Positions 5,861 to 14,000 are shown, counted from the first letter of the stretch. The stretch is 32,049 nucleotides of DNA from Bacillus sp. MRMR6 (GCF_001940785.1 NZ_MSLS01000045.1:1-32049); one strand, 5' to 3'. Numbers and translations are program-made. The notes: a model not told the origin generated them from the sequence alone.

Positions 5861-7006
5861 ATGTTAAATAGTTTAAAGCCTTTTTTACAGGCTGCATGGG
5901 AAAAATCAGGATTTGAAACTCCGACAAACATACAGGTAGCGGCTATTCCACTCGTTCTTGAAGGAAAAGACATCATCGCAGAGTCCCCGACCGGAACCGG
6001 AAAGACACTTGCGTATTTACTGCCGCTGTTAAATCAAATTGAAAACGACTCGCAATCGCTTCAGGCTGTAGTACTTGCGTCATCACAGGAACTTGTTATG
6101 CAAGTCTTTCAAGAATTTCAAAAGTGGTCAGAAGGCAGTGGGATTAGAGGCACCTCAATTATTGGCGGAGCGAATGTAGTGCGTCAGCTTGAAAAACTAA
6201 AAAAGCGTCCGCATGTGATCTTTGCAACCCCTGGACGTTTGTTCGAATTAATTAAACAAAAAAAGGTGAAGATGCATGAAGTGAGGATGGTTGTACTGGA
6301 TGAGGGGGACCAACTTCTAATTCCAGAGCATTTGAATACGGTACAAACTATTGTGAAATCTACGATGAGAGACCGCCAAGTCGTCCTGTTTTCCGCTACT
6401 ATGAAAGCTGCAACTGAAAAATTGGCGAAGGAATTTACAAACGAACCCGAAGTCCTTCGTATTAAAAAAGATGAAATGGCCGCTTCGGGAGAGGTTAATC
6501 ATATCTATTTTCTTGCAGAGCCTAGAGATAAAATCAAGCTCCTTGAAAAAATCGTCCGCTTAGAAAAAATAAAAGCCTTGGCATTTATTAATGATATAGG
6601 GGAGTTAGAAATTTTTAGAGAGAAGTTAAAGTTTAAGGAGCTTTCTGTTGGCATCTTACATAGTGATATGAAAAAACTGGAACGGCAAGCAGAGCTCAAG
6701 GCCTTCCGCGATGGGAAACTGAAAATGCTAATTGCCACAGATATTGCGGCACGCGGACTTGACATTCAGGGCGTTACCCATGTAGTTCAGATCGATATAC
6801 CGAGGGATATTGATCAATATGTACACAGAGCTGGAAGAACAGGAAGAATGGGTGCAAGCGGTACGGTGATTTCATTAGTAACAGAACGAGAAGAACGTGA
6901 ATTGAAGCGATATAGCCACGAATTAAAAGTATCGCTTGAAAAAAGAATTTTCTTTAAAGGTGAAATAGCAGAAGAAGTACAAAGGGACCAAAAAATCCGT
7001 CGGTAG
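5861..7006 (+). CDS. yfmL: DEAD-box RNA helicase, YfmL-like
   Basis: ATP-dependent RNA helicase, probably acting in ribosome assembly or RNA remodelling as described for B. subtilis YfmL. Its 381 residues contain only the two RecA-like cores, with no C-terminal RNA-binding extension, matching YfmL rather than the longer CshA, CshB or DeaD. Motifs in order: TPTNIQ (Q motif), SPTGTGKT (I), TPGR, DEGD at 147-150 (II), SAT (III), a helicase-C core with ATDIAARGLDI, and HRAGRTGR (VI). Motif II has Gly in place of the Ala of DEAD. The ATG at 5861 has AAAGGAG upstream. Monocistronic, between two terminators. Confidence 0.88.
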   Translation: MLNSLKPFLQAAWEKSGFETPTNIQVAAIPLVLEGKDIIAESPTGTGKTLAYLLPLLNQIENDSQSLQAVVLASSQELVMQVFQEFQKWSEGSGIRGTSIIGGANVVRQLEKLKKRPHVIFATPGRLFELIKQKKVKMHEVRMVVLDEGDQLLIPEHLNTVQTIVKSTMRDRQVVLFSATMKAATEKLAKEFTNEPEVLRIKKDEMAASGEVNHIYFLAEPRDKIKLLEKIVRLEKIKALAFINDIGELEIFREKLKFKELSVGILHSDMKKLERQAELKAFRDGKLKMLIATDIAARGLDIQGVTHVVQIDIPRDIDQYVHRAGRTGRMGASGTVISLVTEREERELKRYSHELKVSLEKRIFFKGEIAEEVQRDQKIRR

Positions 7007-7012
7007 AACATG

Positions 7013-7043
7013 GGCAGTGGTGACTCAATCCACTGTCTTTTTC
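7013..7043 (+). terminator. Terminator of the helicase gene
   Basis: GGCAGTGG / CCACTGTC (7013-7020 and 7030-7037, one G-U) with a 9-nt loop and TTTTT. Confidence 0.8.
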
Positions 7044-7068
7044 GAATAAAAGAATGGAGGGGAATGAC

Positions 7069-8538
7069 TTGGAAAATCCAAAATTAAAAAGACTGGTAAA
7101 TGACTGGTTAGAAGAAGTGACGATTGCACAAATTCAAGCAGAGTTTGAAAGCGGTAAGCTAACCTCTAAGGAATTAGTCCAGATGTATCTGTATCGGATT
7201 TCAGTATTTGATAAGCAAATAAACAGTGTCCTTGAGGTAAACCCAGATGCTTTACATATTGCATCAGCACTTGATATGGAAAGAAGCGAATCCGGTCCGC
7301 GGGGTCCGCTGCATGGAATACCCGTTTTAATAAAAGATAATCTTGATACACATGATAAAATGCATACGAGTGCAGGATCGCTGGCACTTAAGGACTCAAT
7401 TGCGATGAAAGATTCTTATGTGGCTGAACAATTACGAAATGCAGGTGCGATCTTATTAGGAAAGACCAGTATGACAGAATGGGCCAATTTTATGGCATAC
7501 GGAATGAAAAGCGGCTACAGTTCCCGTGGGGGGCAGGTATTAAATCCATATGGCCCTGGTAAGTATGACGTGGGAGGATCTAGTTCTGGGTCGGGGGCGG
7601 CAACTGCTGCTAATCTTTGTGCTGTCAGCATCGGAACGGAAACATCAGGATCTATCTTAAATCCAGCTTGTGAGAATTCGTTAGTGGGGATTAAGCCAAC
7701 AGTAGGATTAATCAGCCGCAGAGGAATCATTCCCATTGCCCACACGCAGGATACTGCTGGACCTATGGCACGCACAGTTGAAGATGCTGCGATCGTACTT
7801 ACCGCGATATCAGGGAGAGACGATAGGGACCCGGTTACTAAGACTAATCCGCATCACGGAACAGATTTTACCTTGCATCTCTTAAAAGAAGGTTTAGCAG
7901 GAAAACGAATTGGGATTGCATGGAGAGGATTCATTGATCAGCTTGGAGCGGAAAAACAAAAGGTTGTTGAAGCGGCTGTCAGGGTCCTAAAATCATCAAA
8001 TGCTGAGGTAGTTGAAGTCATTGATTTTCCATCCGCAAACTTTAAGTGGGAATACGATGTGTTAACGTATGAGTTTAAGCCTAATTTAAATGCTTATTTG
8101 AATCGTTTGCACCCTTCGGTAAAGATCAGAACACTGTCGGATTTAATTGAGTTTAATACTGCAAATGAAGAGAAAATGCTTAAATATGGCCAAGAGGTAT
8201 TGCTCGAGGCGAATGCTCTGAGTGGTACACTAACGGAAGAAGCATACTTTAAAGCTTTGGAGAAGGATATGTATCTTTCTACACAGCAAGGAATTGATTA
8301 TGTTTTAGAGAAGTACCAGTTAGATGCCATTTTATTTCCTAGTGACGAAGGGTCTCACATAAGCGGGAAAGCAGGATATCCGTCAATTGCGGTACCAGCG
8401 GGATTCACGCCTGAAGGAGAGCCAGTAGGAATAACCTTTGCTGGGACTGCTTACAGTGAGCCTACATTAATTGAATTAGCTTATGCTTTCGAACAGTTAA
8501 CAGGATACCGAAAAGCACCAAATCTAAAGAAGGAATAA
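7069..8538 (+). CDS. Amidase-signature family amidase
   Basis: A 489-residue amidase-signature hydrolase acting on carboxamides. The Ser-cisSer-Lys triad is visible: K89 in PVLIKDN, the serine run S171-S173 in GGSSSGSG, and the nucleophile S195 in TETSGSI. The family includes GatA, but there are no gatB or gatC neighbours and the substrate-pocket half differs, so this is a stand-alone amidase of unknown substrate. The start is taken as TTG at 7069 because GGAGGGG (7056-7062) lies six bases upstream; the ATG at 7054 overlaps that site. No signal peptide, so cytoplasmic. The small gene at 8596 follows on the same strand. Confidence 0.82.
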   Translation: MENPKLKRLVNDWLEEVTIAQIQAEFESGKLTSKELVQMYLYRISVFDKQINSVLEVNPDALHIASALDMERSESGPRGPLHGIPVLIKDNLDTHDKMHTSAGSLALKDSIAMKDSYVAEQLRNAGAILLGKTSMTEWANFMAYGMKSGYSSRGGQVLNPYGPGKYDVGGSSSGSGAATAANLCAVSIGTETSGSILNPACENSLVGIKPTVGLISRRGIIPIAHTQDTAGPMARTVEDAAIVLTAISGRDDRDPVTKTNPHHGTDFTLHLLKEGLAGKRIGIAWRGFIDQLGAEKQKVVEAAVRVLKSSNAEVVEVIDFPSANFKWEYDVLTYEFKPNLNAYLNRLHPSVKIRTLSDLIEFNTANEEKMLKYGQEVLLEANALSGTLTEEAYFKALEKDMYLSTQQGIDYVLEKYQLDAILFPSDEGSHISGKAGYPSIAVPAGFTPEGEPVGITFAGTAYSEPTLIELAYAFEQLTGYRKAPNLKKE

Positions 8539-8595
8539 GCTAAGGTGTATTCACTCATACTATCTATGTATTTCTTCTAAAAAGGAGATGATGGT

Positions 8596-8730
8596 ATGGG
8601 CAGACAAAAGCTCGGCAATCCGAATGCACAGCGAAATAATAATCGCAAAAAAGGAATGAAAAATGCTGCTGAACTTGTTGAATTCTCAACAGGTGAAGAA
8701 TTAAAACGGAACCGTCCGAATGATAAATAA
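8596..8730 (+). CDS. Small basic Asn-rich protein (44 residues)
   Basis: A short gene with a textbook AAAGGAG (8581-8587) eight bases before its ATG and a strong terminator right after its stop. The product begins MGRQKLGNPNAQRNNNRKKG and ends NRPNDK; it is rich in Asn, Lys and Arg, with no membrane segment and no Cys. Composition and size resemble minor small acid-soluble spore proteins and other tiny Bacillaceae basic proteins, but I do not recognise the family, so the function is open. It sits 57 bp behind the amidase gene and could be cotranscribed. Confidence 0.7.
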   Translation: MGRQKLGNPNAQRNNNRKKGMKNAAELVEFSTGEELKRNRPNDK

Positions 8731-8738
8731 TTTTAGAA

Positions 8739-8770
8739 ACGCCTCCCAAGCAACAGCGGGAGGCGTTTTT
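8739..8770. terminator. Bidirectional terminator between the small basic protein and yhfW
   Basis: A perfect 9-bp stem ACGCCTCCC / GGGAGGCGT (8739-8747 and 8758-8766), T run on the plus strand. It lies between two convergent genes. Confidence 0.85.
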
Positions 8771-8780
8771 AAATACGATT

Positions 8781-10313
8781 TTACTCGGCAGTTAGTTTGT
8801 TTAAGGGCTTTAGTGCTGGTCCTTCAATAACATCCCCAGCATATGAGAAACGGGAGCCGTGGCAAGGGCAGTCCCACGACTTTTCTGCATGATTCCATTC
8901 GCATTCGCAACCTAGATGTGTACAAGTGGTATCGACTAAATACAGCTTGCCGTTCTCATCCTTGTATGCTCCTGCACGCATTCCATTATGCATGACAACG
9001 GAGCCTTCGCCAACTTTCACATCCTGGGGTTCTTTTGGAACAAACTCCAGCTTTCCTTTAACGAAATGTTTGGCAACGTCAGTATTAATGGATATTGCTT
9101 TTTTTATATCTGGATCAGCATCAAACCGTGATGGAGAATAAAGCTCTTTATAAGGATTATCCCGTTTTAATACATAGTCAGTGAGTAAATGACCGGCTAG
9201 AATCCCTGTCGTCATTCCCCACTTTTTGTAGCCGGTTGCAACTAGTATATTTTCTTTATCCTGTGTAATGGGACCGATGTAAGGGACTTTATCTAATGTA
9301 TTCATATCCTGAGCAGACCAGCGATAATGATATTCAGATAATCCAAACACATCTTTCGCAAACGTTTCTAAGGCGGAATAATGACTTAGAGTGTCCACAC
9401 CCTGACCTGTTTTATGATTTTCTCCTCCTAAAATAAGGAGGTTTCCATCTTCAGTTGGCGTATAACGAATCGAGCGCTTTGGACTCTCTGCACTTATGTA
9501 CATCCCGCCCGGATATGGCTCGTTTGTTTTAATCCCTAGTGCGTAGGACCTTGCAGCGTACATTCTTGCAAAATATAGTCCTGGTTTGTCATAAAAAGGG
9601 AAGTGGGAGGCGATAATCACTTGCTTACAGGTGACCTTATGTCCTCCCTTTGTTATTACCTTTGGCTGGGAAGATTCCTCCTCTTCTAAATCCTCGGCAA
9701 CCGTGTTTTCAAATACCAAGCATCCTTCTTTTACGGCTTCATCCAATAATCCTTTTAAAAATTTAAGCGGGTGGTACTGAGCTTGGTCTTTCATTAAAAT
9801 GGCTGATTTAATTTGAATATCAAAGGGTATGTTGCCAACTAATCCACCGGGAATACCCAGCCTTTGGTAAGCCTGCATTTCGGTTTCAAGTTTCTGATGT
9901 TTCTTTTCAGTGGTCGCATACACATAGGCATCTTGTTTACTAAAATCACAATCTATCCCTTTTTCTTTAATCATGTTTTCAACAAAATGAATTGCCTGAG
10001 TTGTGGATTTATAATATTGCTTAGCCTTTTCTTGACCAAAATGGTTCATTAATTCATCGTAAATAATCCCGTGCTGCGCCGTTAGCTTTGCCGTTGTGTG
10101 ACCTGTGGTCCCATTTAAAACAGCTCCTGCCTCTAGGAGAGCTACTTTAACTCCTTGTTTTGATAGCAGGTAAGCAGCTGTAACGCCAGTAATTCCTGCA
10201 CCTACTATCACGACATCCACGTTTAAATCAGATTCTAGTTTTTCAAATGTTGGCAACTCTATCTCCCGCCAATATGTCCTTGGGAAATTGTGACTAGCTT
10301 CAGGTGAATTCAT
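8781..10313 (-). CDS. yhfW: FAD-dependent oxidoreductase with C-terminal Rieske domain (YhfW-like)
   Basis: A 510-residue two-domain redox protein. The N-terminal DAO-type flavin domain begins with the dinucleotide motif VVIVGAGITG (GAGITG at 38-43) and continues with a GHTTAKLTAQHG stretch characteristic of this group. The C-terminal Rieske [2Fe-2S] domain has C464-x-H466 and C482-x2-H485 (CTHLGC ... CPCHGS). Architecture and length match B. subtilis YhfW (509 residues), whose substrate is not established to my knowledge. The start is ATG at 10313 with GGGAGGA seven bases upstream; an ATG at 10328 overlaps that site. Monocistronic; transcribed away from the trans-sulfuration gene. Confidence 0.88.
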   Translation of the reverse strand: MNSPEASHNFPRTYWREIELPTFEKLESDLNVDVVIVGAGITGVTAAYLLSKQGVKVALLEAGAVLNGTTGHTTAKLTAQHGIIYDELMNHFGQEKAKQYYKSTTQAIHFVENMIKEKGIDCDFSKQDAYVYATTEKKHQKLETEMQAYQRLGIPGGLVGNIPFDIQIKSAILMKDQAQYHPLKFLKGLLDEAVKEGCLVFENTVAEDLEEEESSQPKVITKGGHKVTCKQVIIASHFPFYDKPGLYFARMYAARSYALGIKTNEPYPGGMYISAESPKRSIRYTPTEDGNLLILGGENHKTGQGVDTLSHYSALETFAKDVFGLSEYHYRWSAQDMNTLDKVPYIGPITQDKENILVATGYKKWGMTTGILAGHLLTDYVLKRDNPYKELYSPSRFDADPDIKKAISINTDVAKHFVKGKLEFVPKEPQDVKVGEGSVVMHNGMRAGAYKDENGKLYLVDTTCTHLGCECEWNHAEKSWDCPCHGSRFSYAGDVIEGPALKPLNKLTAE

Positions 10314-10395
10314 ATGTATTCCTCCCAAATTTTATAAATTCTTATGATTAATTTTTCCCAAACTTAAAAAAACATGTCATCTTGGAAAATAAATC

Positions 10396-10413
10396 GGCAA
10401 ATTATTATTTGCC
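10396..10413. promoter_or_regulatory. Possible operator upstream of the trans-sulfuration gene
   Basis: A perfect 7-bp inverted repeat GGCAAAT-TATT-ATTTGCC lies 12 bases upstream of the -35. There is no T tail in either reading direction that would make it a terminator, so an operator is more likely. Confidence 0.35.
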
Positions 10414-10425
10414 AAAAAAATTAGA

Positions 10426-10454
10426 TTGACGAAAGAAAGGTGGATTGATATTTT
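10426..10454 (+). promoter_or_regulatory. Sigma-A promoter of the trans-sulfuration gene
   Basis: TTGACG (10426-10431) and TATTTT (10449-10454) are separated by 17 bases, about 60 bases before the ATG. Confidence 0.5.
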
Positions 10455-10513
10455 TTAATATAATAACAATTATTCACCAGACTTCTCGAGCTGGGCAGAA
10501 AAGGGTGGCAGGT

Positions 10514-11656
10514 ATGGGGAAACGTTTTGAAACAGAAATTTTACATGGGGTAAAGAAAAATCATCAAAAAATAGCTAGTAAGGTTACACCAATTTATCAG
10601 ACATCGGCCTTTACCTTTAAAGATCTTGATGAACTTGAAGGATATTATCAAGGAAATGGGCAATATCTATATTCTCGTGTTGGAAATCCAAATACTGATG
10701 AATTAGGTGAAGCGGTGGCGAGGCTGGAAGAAGCTCCGGCTGGAGTCGCATCTTCTTCTGGAATGTCAGCGATTATGGCAGGTGTTCTAGCGGTAGTGAG
10801 AAGCGGGGACCATATTATTGCAGCAGATGATTTGTATGGTGGAAGCTTTCAAATGCTTAAAGCAGAGCTAAATGAATTTGGCATTGAAACTTCGTTCGTC
10901 TCTTTTCAAAATTTAGCTGATGTGGAGAAAGAAATAAAAGAGAATACGAAGCTTTTGTACACTGAATCAATTACCAATCCGTTATTAAGGGTGGAGGACC
11001 TGGAGGGGGTTGTTCAACTGGCAAGGAAGCATCAACTTAATACATTGGTTGATAATACCTTTGCTACTCCTTTCCATTGTAAACCATATCCAATGGGGTT
11101 AGATTTAGTCGTCCATAGTGCTACAAAATATATTGGCGGGCATAGTGATGTAACGGCAGGTGTCCTTACTGGCAGGACTGACCTGATTGACCGGGCGCGG
11201 GCAAAAATCGTTAACTTGGGAACAAATGTAAGTCCTTTTGAGGCATGGCTTACATGCCGAGGCTTAAAAACATTAGCACTGCGAATGAAAGCACAATCCA
11301 GTAATGCTCAAAAGCTAGCTGAAGCACTTAAAAACAACCGCTTTGTTGAAAAAGTCTATTACCCTTTTGATCGTGCCCAAGATGGTTTTGGGGCAATGGT
11401 TACAATAGAGCTTTCAAAAGCAGTGGATATCAATCAATTTTTCCGTAAATTATCTTGGATTAAGATTGCTCCGACACTTGCGGGCGTAGAAACAACCGTT
11501 TCACATCCTTTAGTCACTTCACACCGGGCACTCCCACCTGAAGCACGCGAAGCATTAGGTATTACGAAAGAGGTTGTAAGAATATCAGTTGGCATTGAAC
11601 ATGCAGATGATATCATCGCACAATTTATACAAGCAATTGAAAAGTCAATTCTATAA
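10514..11656 (+). CDS. Trans-sulfuration PLP enzyme (cystathionine gamma-synthase / lyase type)
   Basis: A 380-residue pyridoxal-phosphate enzyme of the Cys/Met metabolism family. Visible are TPIYQTSAF near the N-terminus, YSRVGNPNTDELGEAVARLE, the SSSGMSAI cofactor-phosphate site, the VDNTFATP stretch, and the Schiff-base lysine K205 in HSATKYIGGH. The C-terminal half includes GVETTVSHPLVTSH. Whether it acts as cystathionine gamma-synthase, gamma-lyase or beta-lyase cannot be decided from sequence. The ATG at 10514 has AGGGTGG (10502-10508) close by; the open frame extends further upstream but without homology. I looked for a SAM-binding S-box in the leader and saw none. Single gene ended by a strong terminator. 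Confidence 0.85.
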   Translation: MGKRFETEILHGVKKNHQKIASKVTPIYQTSAFTFKDLDELEGYYQGNGQYLYSRVGNPNTDELGEAVARLEEAPAGVASSSGMSAIMAGVLAVVRSGDHIIAADDLYGGSFQMLKAELNEFGIETSFVSFQNLADVEKEIKENTKLLYTESITNPLLRVEDLEGVVQLARKHQLNTLVDNTFATPFHCKPYPMGLDLVVHSATKYIGGHSDVTAGVLTGRTDLIDRARAKIVNLGTNVSPFEAWLTCRGLKTLALRMKAQSSNAQKLAEALKNNRFVEKVYYPFDRAQDGFGAMVTIELSKAVDINQFFRKLSWIKIAPTLAGVETTVSHPLVTSHRALPPEAREALGITKEVVRISVGIEHADDIIAQFIQAIEKSIL

Positions 11657-11699
11657 AACAAGAAGAACCCTTCACGAAAGGGTTCTTCTTGTTTTATCT
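11655..11699 (+). terminator. Terminator of the trans-sulfuration gene
   Basis: A perfect 18-bp stem (11655-11672 and 11678-11695) with loop CACGA; core AGAAGAACCC / GGGTTCTTCT. Confidence 0.85.
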
Positions 11700-11718
11700 C
11701 ACTCGTCATGTTCTGCTT

Positions 11719-11864
11719 TTATCCCGCATTAACGGGCAGTAAAACCCCCACCTCAAGGCTATGAATACAAGTAATCCTAGGTGGGGGTAACTGCCCGGAA
11801 ATGCCCGATAAGTTCAACTAACCATCAGTGGGGGATGAATCCCCCCTACTGATGGAAGTTTCAC
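11719..11864 (-). repeat. 150-bp hairpin-rich dispersed repeat, copy B (inverted)
   Basis: Reverse complement of copy A at 1105-1258 with a handful of differences and small indels, mostly in the loops; both hairpins keep their stems (for example CCCCCACCT at 11745-11753 with AGGTGGGGG at 11779-11787). The conserved edges are GTGAAAC and CGGGATAAA. The minus-strand gene at 11818-11988 runs into it and takes its last codons and stop from the repeat. Confidence 0.85.
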
Positions 11865-11988
11865 TAATCTGATCAATTCGGGTAGAATCTTCTGAGTTTA
11901 GCGCTCCTCTTAAGAAGTACACCAAGGTCCCTCCAACAATCCCAAGACAAATGACAAACCCAATGGTTGTAACCCACAAGCCAGCCAC
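11818..11988 (-). CDS. Small single-pass membrane protein (56 residues) ending inside the repeat
   Basis: GTG start with GGGGGGAG four bases upstream. Residues 2-26 (AGLWVTTIGFVICLGIVGGT and on to VYFL) form one membrane helix, followed by an Arg and a polar tail NSEDSTRIDQ. The final 15 or so residues (SETSISRGDSSPTDG) and the TAG stop are encoded by the 150-bp repeat, so the original C-terminus was probably replaced when the repeat arrived. I do not recognise the family. It is transcribed divergently from the LysM-CAP gene. Confidence 0.6.
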   Translation of the reverse strand: MAGLWVTTIGFVICLGIVGGTLVYFLRGALNSEDSTRIDQISETSISRGDSSPTDG

Positions 11989-12131
11989 TTTTCTCCCCCC
12001 TTTTCTTATATATATTTAGGAGAAAAAAGTTCATTACTGATTTCTGTTTTTGAACGGGGGAATATCTTTTTTTTATTAGGAGTGTATATTTTAGTCGATA
12101 AATCAAAAATATATATTTGGAGGTGGCGGAA

Positions 12132-12752
12132 ATGAAAAAAACAAAATCTTTTTGGTTTGGCCTTATGGTTTTAGTCTCACTCATGTGCATTCCAAGTGTA
12201 TCATTTGCTCAACAAATTTATACTGTTCAGCCTGGTGACTCACTTTGGAAAATTGCCGTCAGATATCAGGTGGGATTGTCAGAAATTATTGCAGCAAATC
12301 CGCATTTTAGTAATCCAAGCTTGATTTACCCAGGTCAAAAAGTAACGATTCCTAACTTTGATGCGACTAAAAGCATTGAAACACAAGTTGTACAGTTAAC
12401 AAACCAAGAGCGGGCAAAGCACGGCCTACGGGCACTGACTCAGGATTGGGAACTTTCCAGGGTTGCTCGTTATAAATCGATGGATATGAGGGACAAGAAT
12501 TATTTTAGCCATGACAGTCCTACATATGGAAGTCCATTTACTATGATGAAAAGCTTTGGTATTTCGTACCGAGCAGCAGCAGAAAACATTGCAGCTGGAC
12601 AAACGACAGCCCAAGAGGTAGTTAAAGCTTGGATGAATAGTCCAGGCCACCGAGCCAATATTCTAAGTAATAATTATACGCATATCGGTGTTGGATACGC
12701 GAAGGGCGGTTCGCAAAGACACTACTGGACGCAAATGTTTATCTCGAAATAA
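12132..12752 (+). CDS. Secreted LysM-CAP protein (YkwD/SafA-like)
   Basis: A 206-residue exported protein. A signal peptide (1-26, ending VSFA) is followed by one LysM domain (about 29-73, YTVQPGDSLWKIA ... YPGQKVTIP), which binds peptidoglycan, and a CAP/SCP domain (about 85-204) with LTNQERAKHGL, NYFSHDSP, AENIAAG, WMNSPGHRANIL and HIGVGYA. The combination is common in spore coat or cortex-associated and cell-wall proteins of Bacillaceae; the CAP activity is not defined. The ATG at 12132 follows GGAGGTGG (12119-12126). Just upstream of the lia operon but separated from it by a terminator. Confidence 0.88.
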   Translation: MKKTKSFWFGLMVLVSLMCIPSVSFAQQIYTVQPGDSLWKIAVRYQVGLSEIIAANPHFSNPSLIYPGQKVTIPNFDATKSIETQVVQLTNQERAKHGLRALTQDWELSRVARYKSMDMRDKNYFSHDSPTYGSPFTMMKSFGISYRAAAENIAAGQTTAQEVVKAWMNSPGHRANILSNNYTHIGVGYAKGGSQRHYWTQMFISK

Positions 12753-12755
12753 GTT

Positions 12756-12792
12756 AAAGGGTCAGTTCTCTAATGAGGGGACTGACCCTTTT
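12756..12792 (+). terminator. Terminator of the LysM-CAP gene
   Basis: AAAGGGTCAGT (12756-12766) pairs with ACTGACCCTTT (12781-12791), with an inner CTC/GAG pairing. Confidence 0.8.
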
Positions 12793-12860
12793 CTACGTCC
12801 TGAGACCTACACGAAAATCAAGCTCAGGCTCAATTATGTGAAATGAAAAAAGGAGGTAAG

Positions 12861-12899
12861 ATGATATCAAGAGATAAGGAAAGGAGGAAAAAACAATGA
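12861..12899 (+). CDS. Possible 12-residue leader peptide coupled to liaI
   Basis: ATG at 12861 follows AGGAGGT (12851-12857) at a rather short distance. The frame encodes MISRDKERRKKQ and its TGA overlaps the liaI ATG as ATGA. The liaI ribosome binding site AAGGAGG (12880-12886) lies inside it. It could couple translation or be accidental. Confidence 0.3.
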   Translation: MISRDKERRKKQ

Positions 12900-13243
12900 A
12901 AAAGTTCGGTTTACTGTTAGCTGGTGGAATTGCGGCCATTATCTTGCTATCAACAATTGGTCCGATGGTTGGTTTAGTGGTGGGGGTAGCAATCTTATAC
13001 TTCATCTTTAAACAGTTTTTAAAGACAGAAAGCATTGGTGGCAAAATTGGCCTTGGAATCATCGGATTCATCGTACTTATGAGCACGATTCACCAAGCAC
13101 CTGCCATTATCGGTGTCATTGCGGCTTATGTTTTATATCTCATTTATAAAAACTGGAACAGCAGCAAACACCAATTTGTAAAAGAAGAATCAGATCCGTT
13201 TGTGAATTTCGAGAAACAATGGAATGAATTAAAAAACAACTAA
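12896..13243 (+). CDS. liaI: LiaI-like membrane protein
   Basis: A 115-residue protein with three or four closely spaced hydrophobic segments (about 4-22, 25-40, 52-66, 68-84) and a charged, cytoplasmic C-terminal tail. It resembles the small membrane proteins encoded before PspA/LiaH genes in Bacillaceae and Listeria; in B. subtilis LiaI anchors LiaH at the membrane under envelope stress. Similarity to B. subtilis LiaI itself is limited, so the name rests on size, topology and position. AAGGAGG stands nine bases before the ATG, and liaH follows 18 bp later. Confidence 0.75.
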   Translation: MKKFGLLLAGGIAAIILLSTIGPMVGLVVGVAILYFIFKQFLKTESIGGKIGLGIIGFIVLMSTIHQAPAIIGVIAAYVLYLIYKNWNSSKHQFVKEESDPFVNFEKQWNELKNN

Positions 13244-13261
13244 TTTTAAGGAGAGAGAAAA

Positions 13262-13909
13262 ATGACAAACCTAATAACTAGAATAAAAGATACTATTATG
13301 GCGGATTTACACTCTGCGCTAGATCAGAAAGAAAAGAAAAATCCAATTGCCCTATTAAATCAGTACCTTCGCCAGAGTGAGCAAGAAACAGAAAAAGTAG
13401 GTAAGTTACTTGAAAGACAATACAAGCTTAAGGACGAATTTACTAGAGAATACCAGCATGCTTTAGAACTTTCTGAGAAAAGAAAACATCAGGCAGAAAT
13501 CGCTTCAAAGGCCGGAGAGGTTGAACTCTTTCAGTTTGCCTCTGCAGAGTACCAAACTTATGTAAGCCGTGCAGAACGTTTAGGTGCATCGCTTGAACAG
13601 GTGAAAGCCCAGCTTGGTGAATTAGAAAGAAAGCACGAAGAAATGAAGCACAAATTAAAAGATATGAATATCCGCCGCTTAGAGTTAATGGGACGTGAAA
13701 ATGTAACAAGAGCAAATCTTCAAATGAATCAAGTGTTAGATTCAAATACTTATTCGGATCAATCAGTCGCTCGCTTTCAAGAAATAGAGGATTATCTTGA
13801 CCGTCTAGAACATCAAGTAAATAGTTCCTTTTATCGAAATACCATCGATGAGAAAATTGCTCAATTAGAAAAAGAAATGAAAGTAGAAGAAAGCAAGTCC
13901 AATTTATAA
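13262..13909 (+). CDS. liaH: LiaH, PspA/IM30-family membrane stress protein
   Basis: A 215-residue, almost wholly coiled-coil protein of the PspA/IM30 family (ESCRT-III-like). It starts with an amphipathic helix (LITRIKDTIMADLHSALD), then NPIALLNQYLRQSEQETEKV, typical of LiaH/PspA, then long Glu/Lys/Gln-rich helices to the C-terminus. Such proteins form oligomers that cover and protect the membrane when antibiotics attack lipid II. Preceded by AAGGAGAG. Followed by a hairpin terminator before liaF, so liaIH can be induced far above liaFSR, as in B. subtilis. It is the main expected output of LiaRS. Confidence 0.9.
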   Translation: MTNLITRIKDTIMADLHSALDQKEKKNPIALLNQYLRQSEQETEKVGKLLERQYKLKDEFTREYQHALELSEKRKHQAEIASKAGEVELFQFASAEYQTYVSRAERLGASLEQVKAQLGELERKHEEMKHKLKDMNIRRLELMGRENVTRANLQMNQVLDSNTYSDQSVARFQEIEDYLDRLEHQVNSSFYRNTIDEKIAQLEKEMKVEESKSNL

Positions 13910-13924
13910 CCAAAACATGGTATT

Positions 13925-13956
13925 CTAAAAAGGCGTAAACCAATGCGCCTTTTTAG
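13925..13956 (+). terminator. Terminator between liaIH and liaFSR
   Basis: A perfect 11-bp stem CTAAAAAGGCG / CGCCTTTTTAG (13925-13935 and 13946-13956); the T run is inside the right arm. Likely partial, allowing read-through. Confidence 0.75.
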
Positions 13957-14000
13957 TGATTGGCAAGTATATAATTTCCTATAAGGGAGGGGTGGGCCAG

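Noticed and set aside
10314..10513. SAM (S-box) or T-box riboswitch before the trans-sulfuration gene
   Set aside because: None of the conserved elements is present; the leader is about 50 nt only.
11873..12190. 105-codon minus-strand open frame
   Set aside because: It begins inside the LysM-CAP gene, has no ribosome binding site, and the adjacent frame (11818-11988) gives a better small membrane protein.
13443..13943. 166-codon minus-strand open frame across liaH
   Set aside because: Shadow of the coiled-coil gene liaH; its Leu/Phe-rich composition reflects the complement of Glu/Lys codons.
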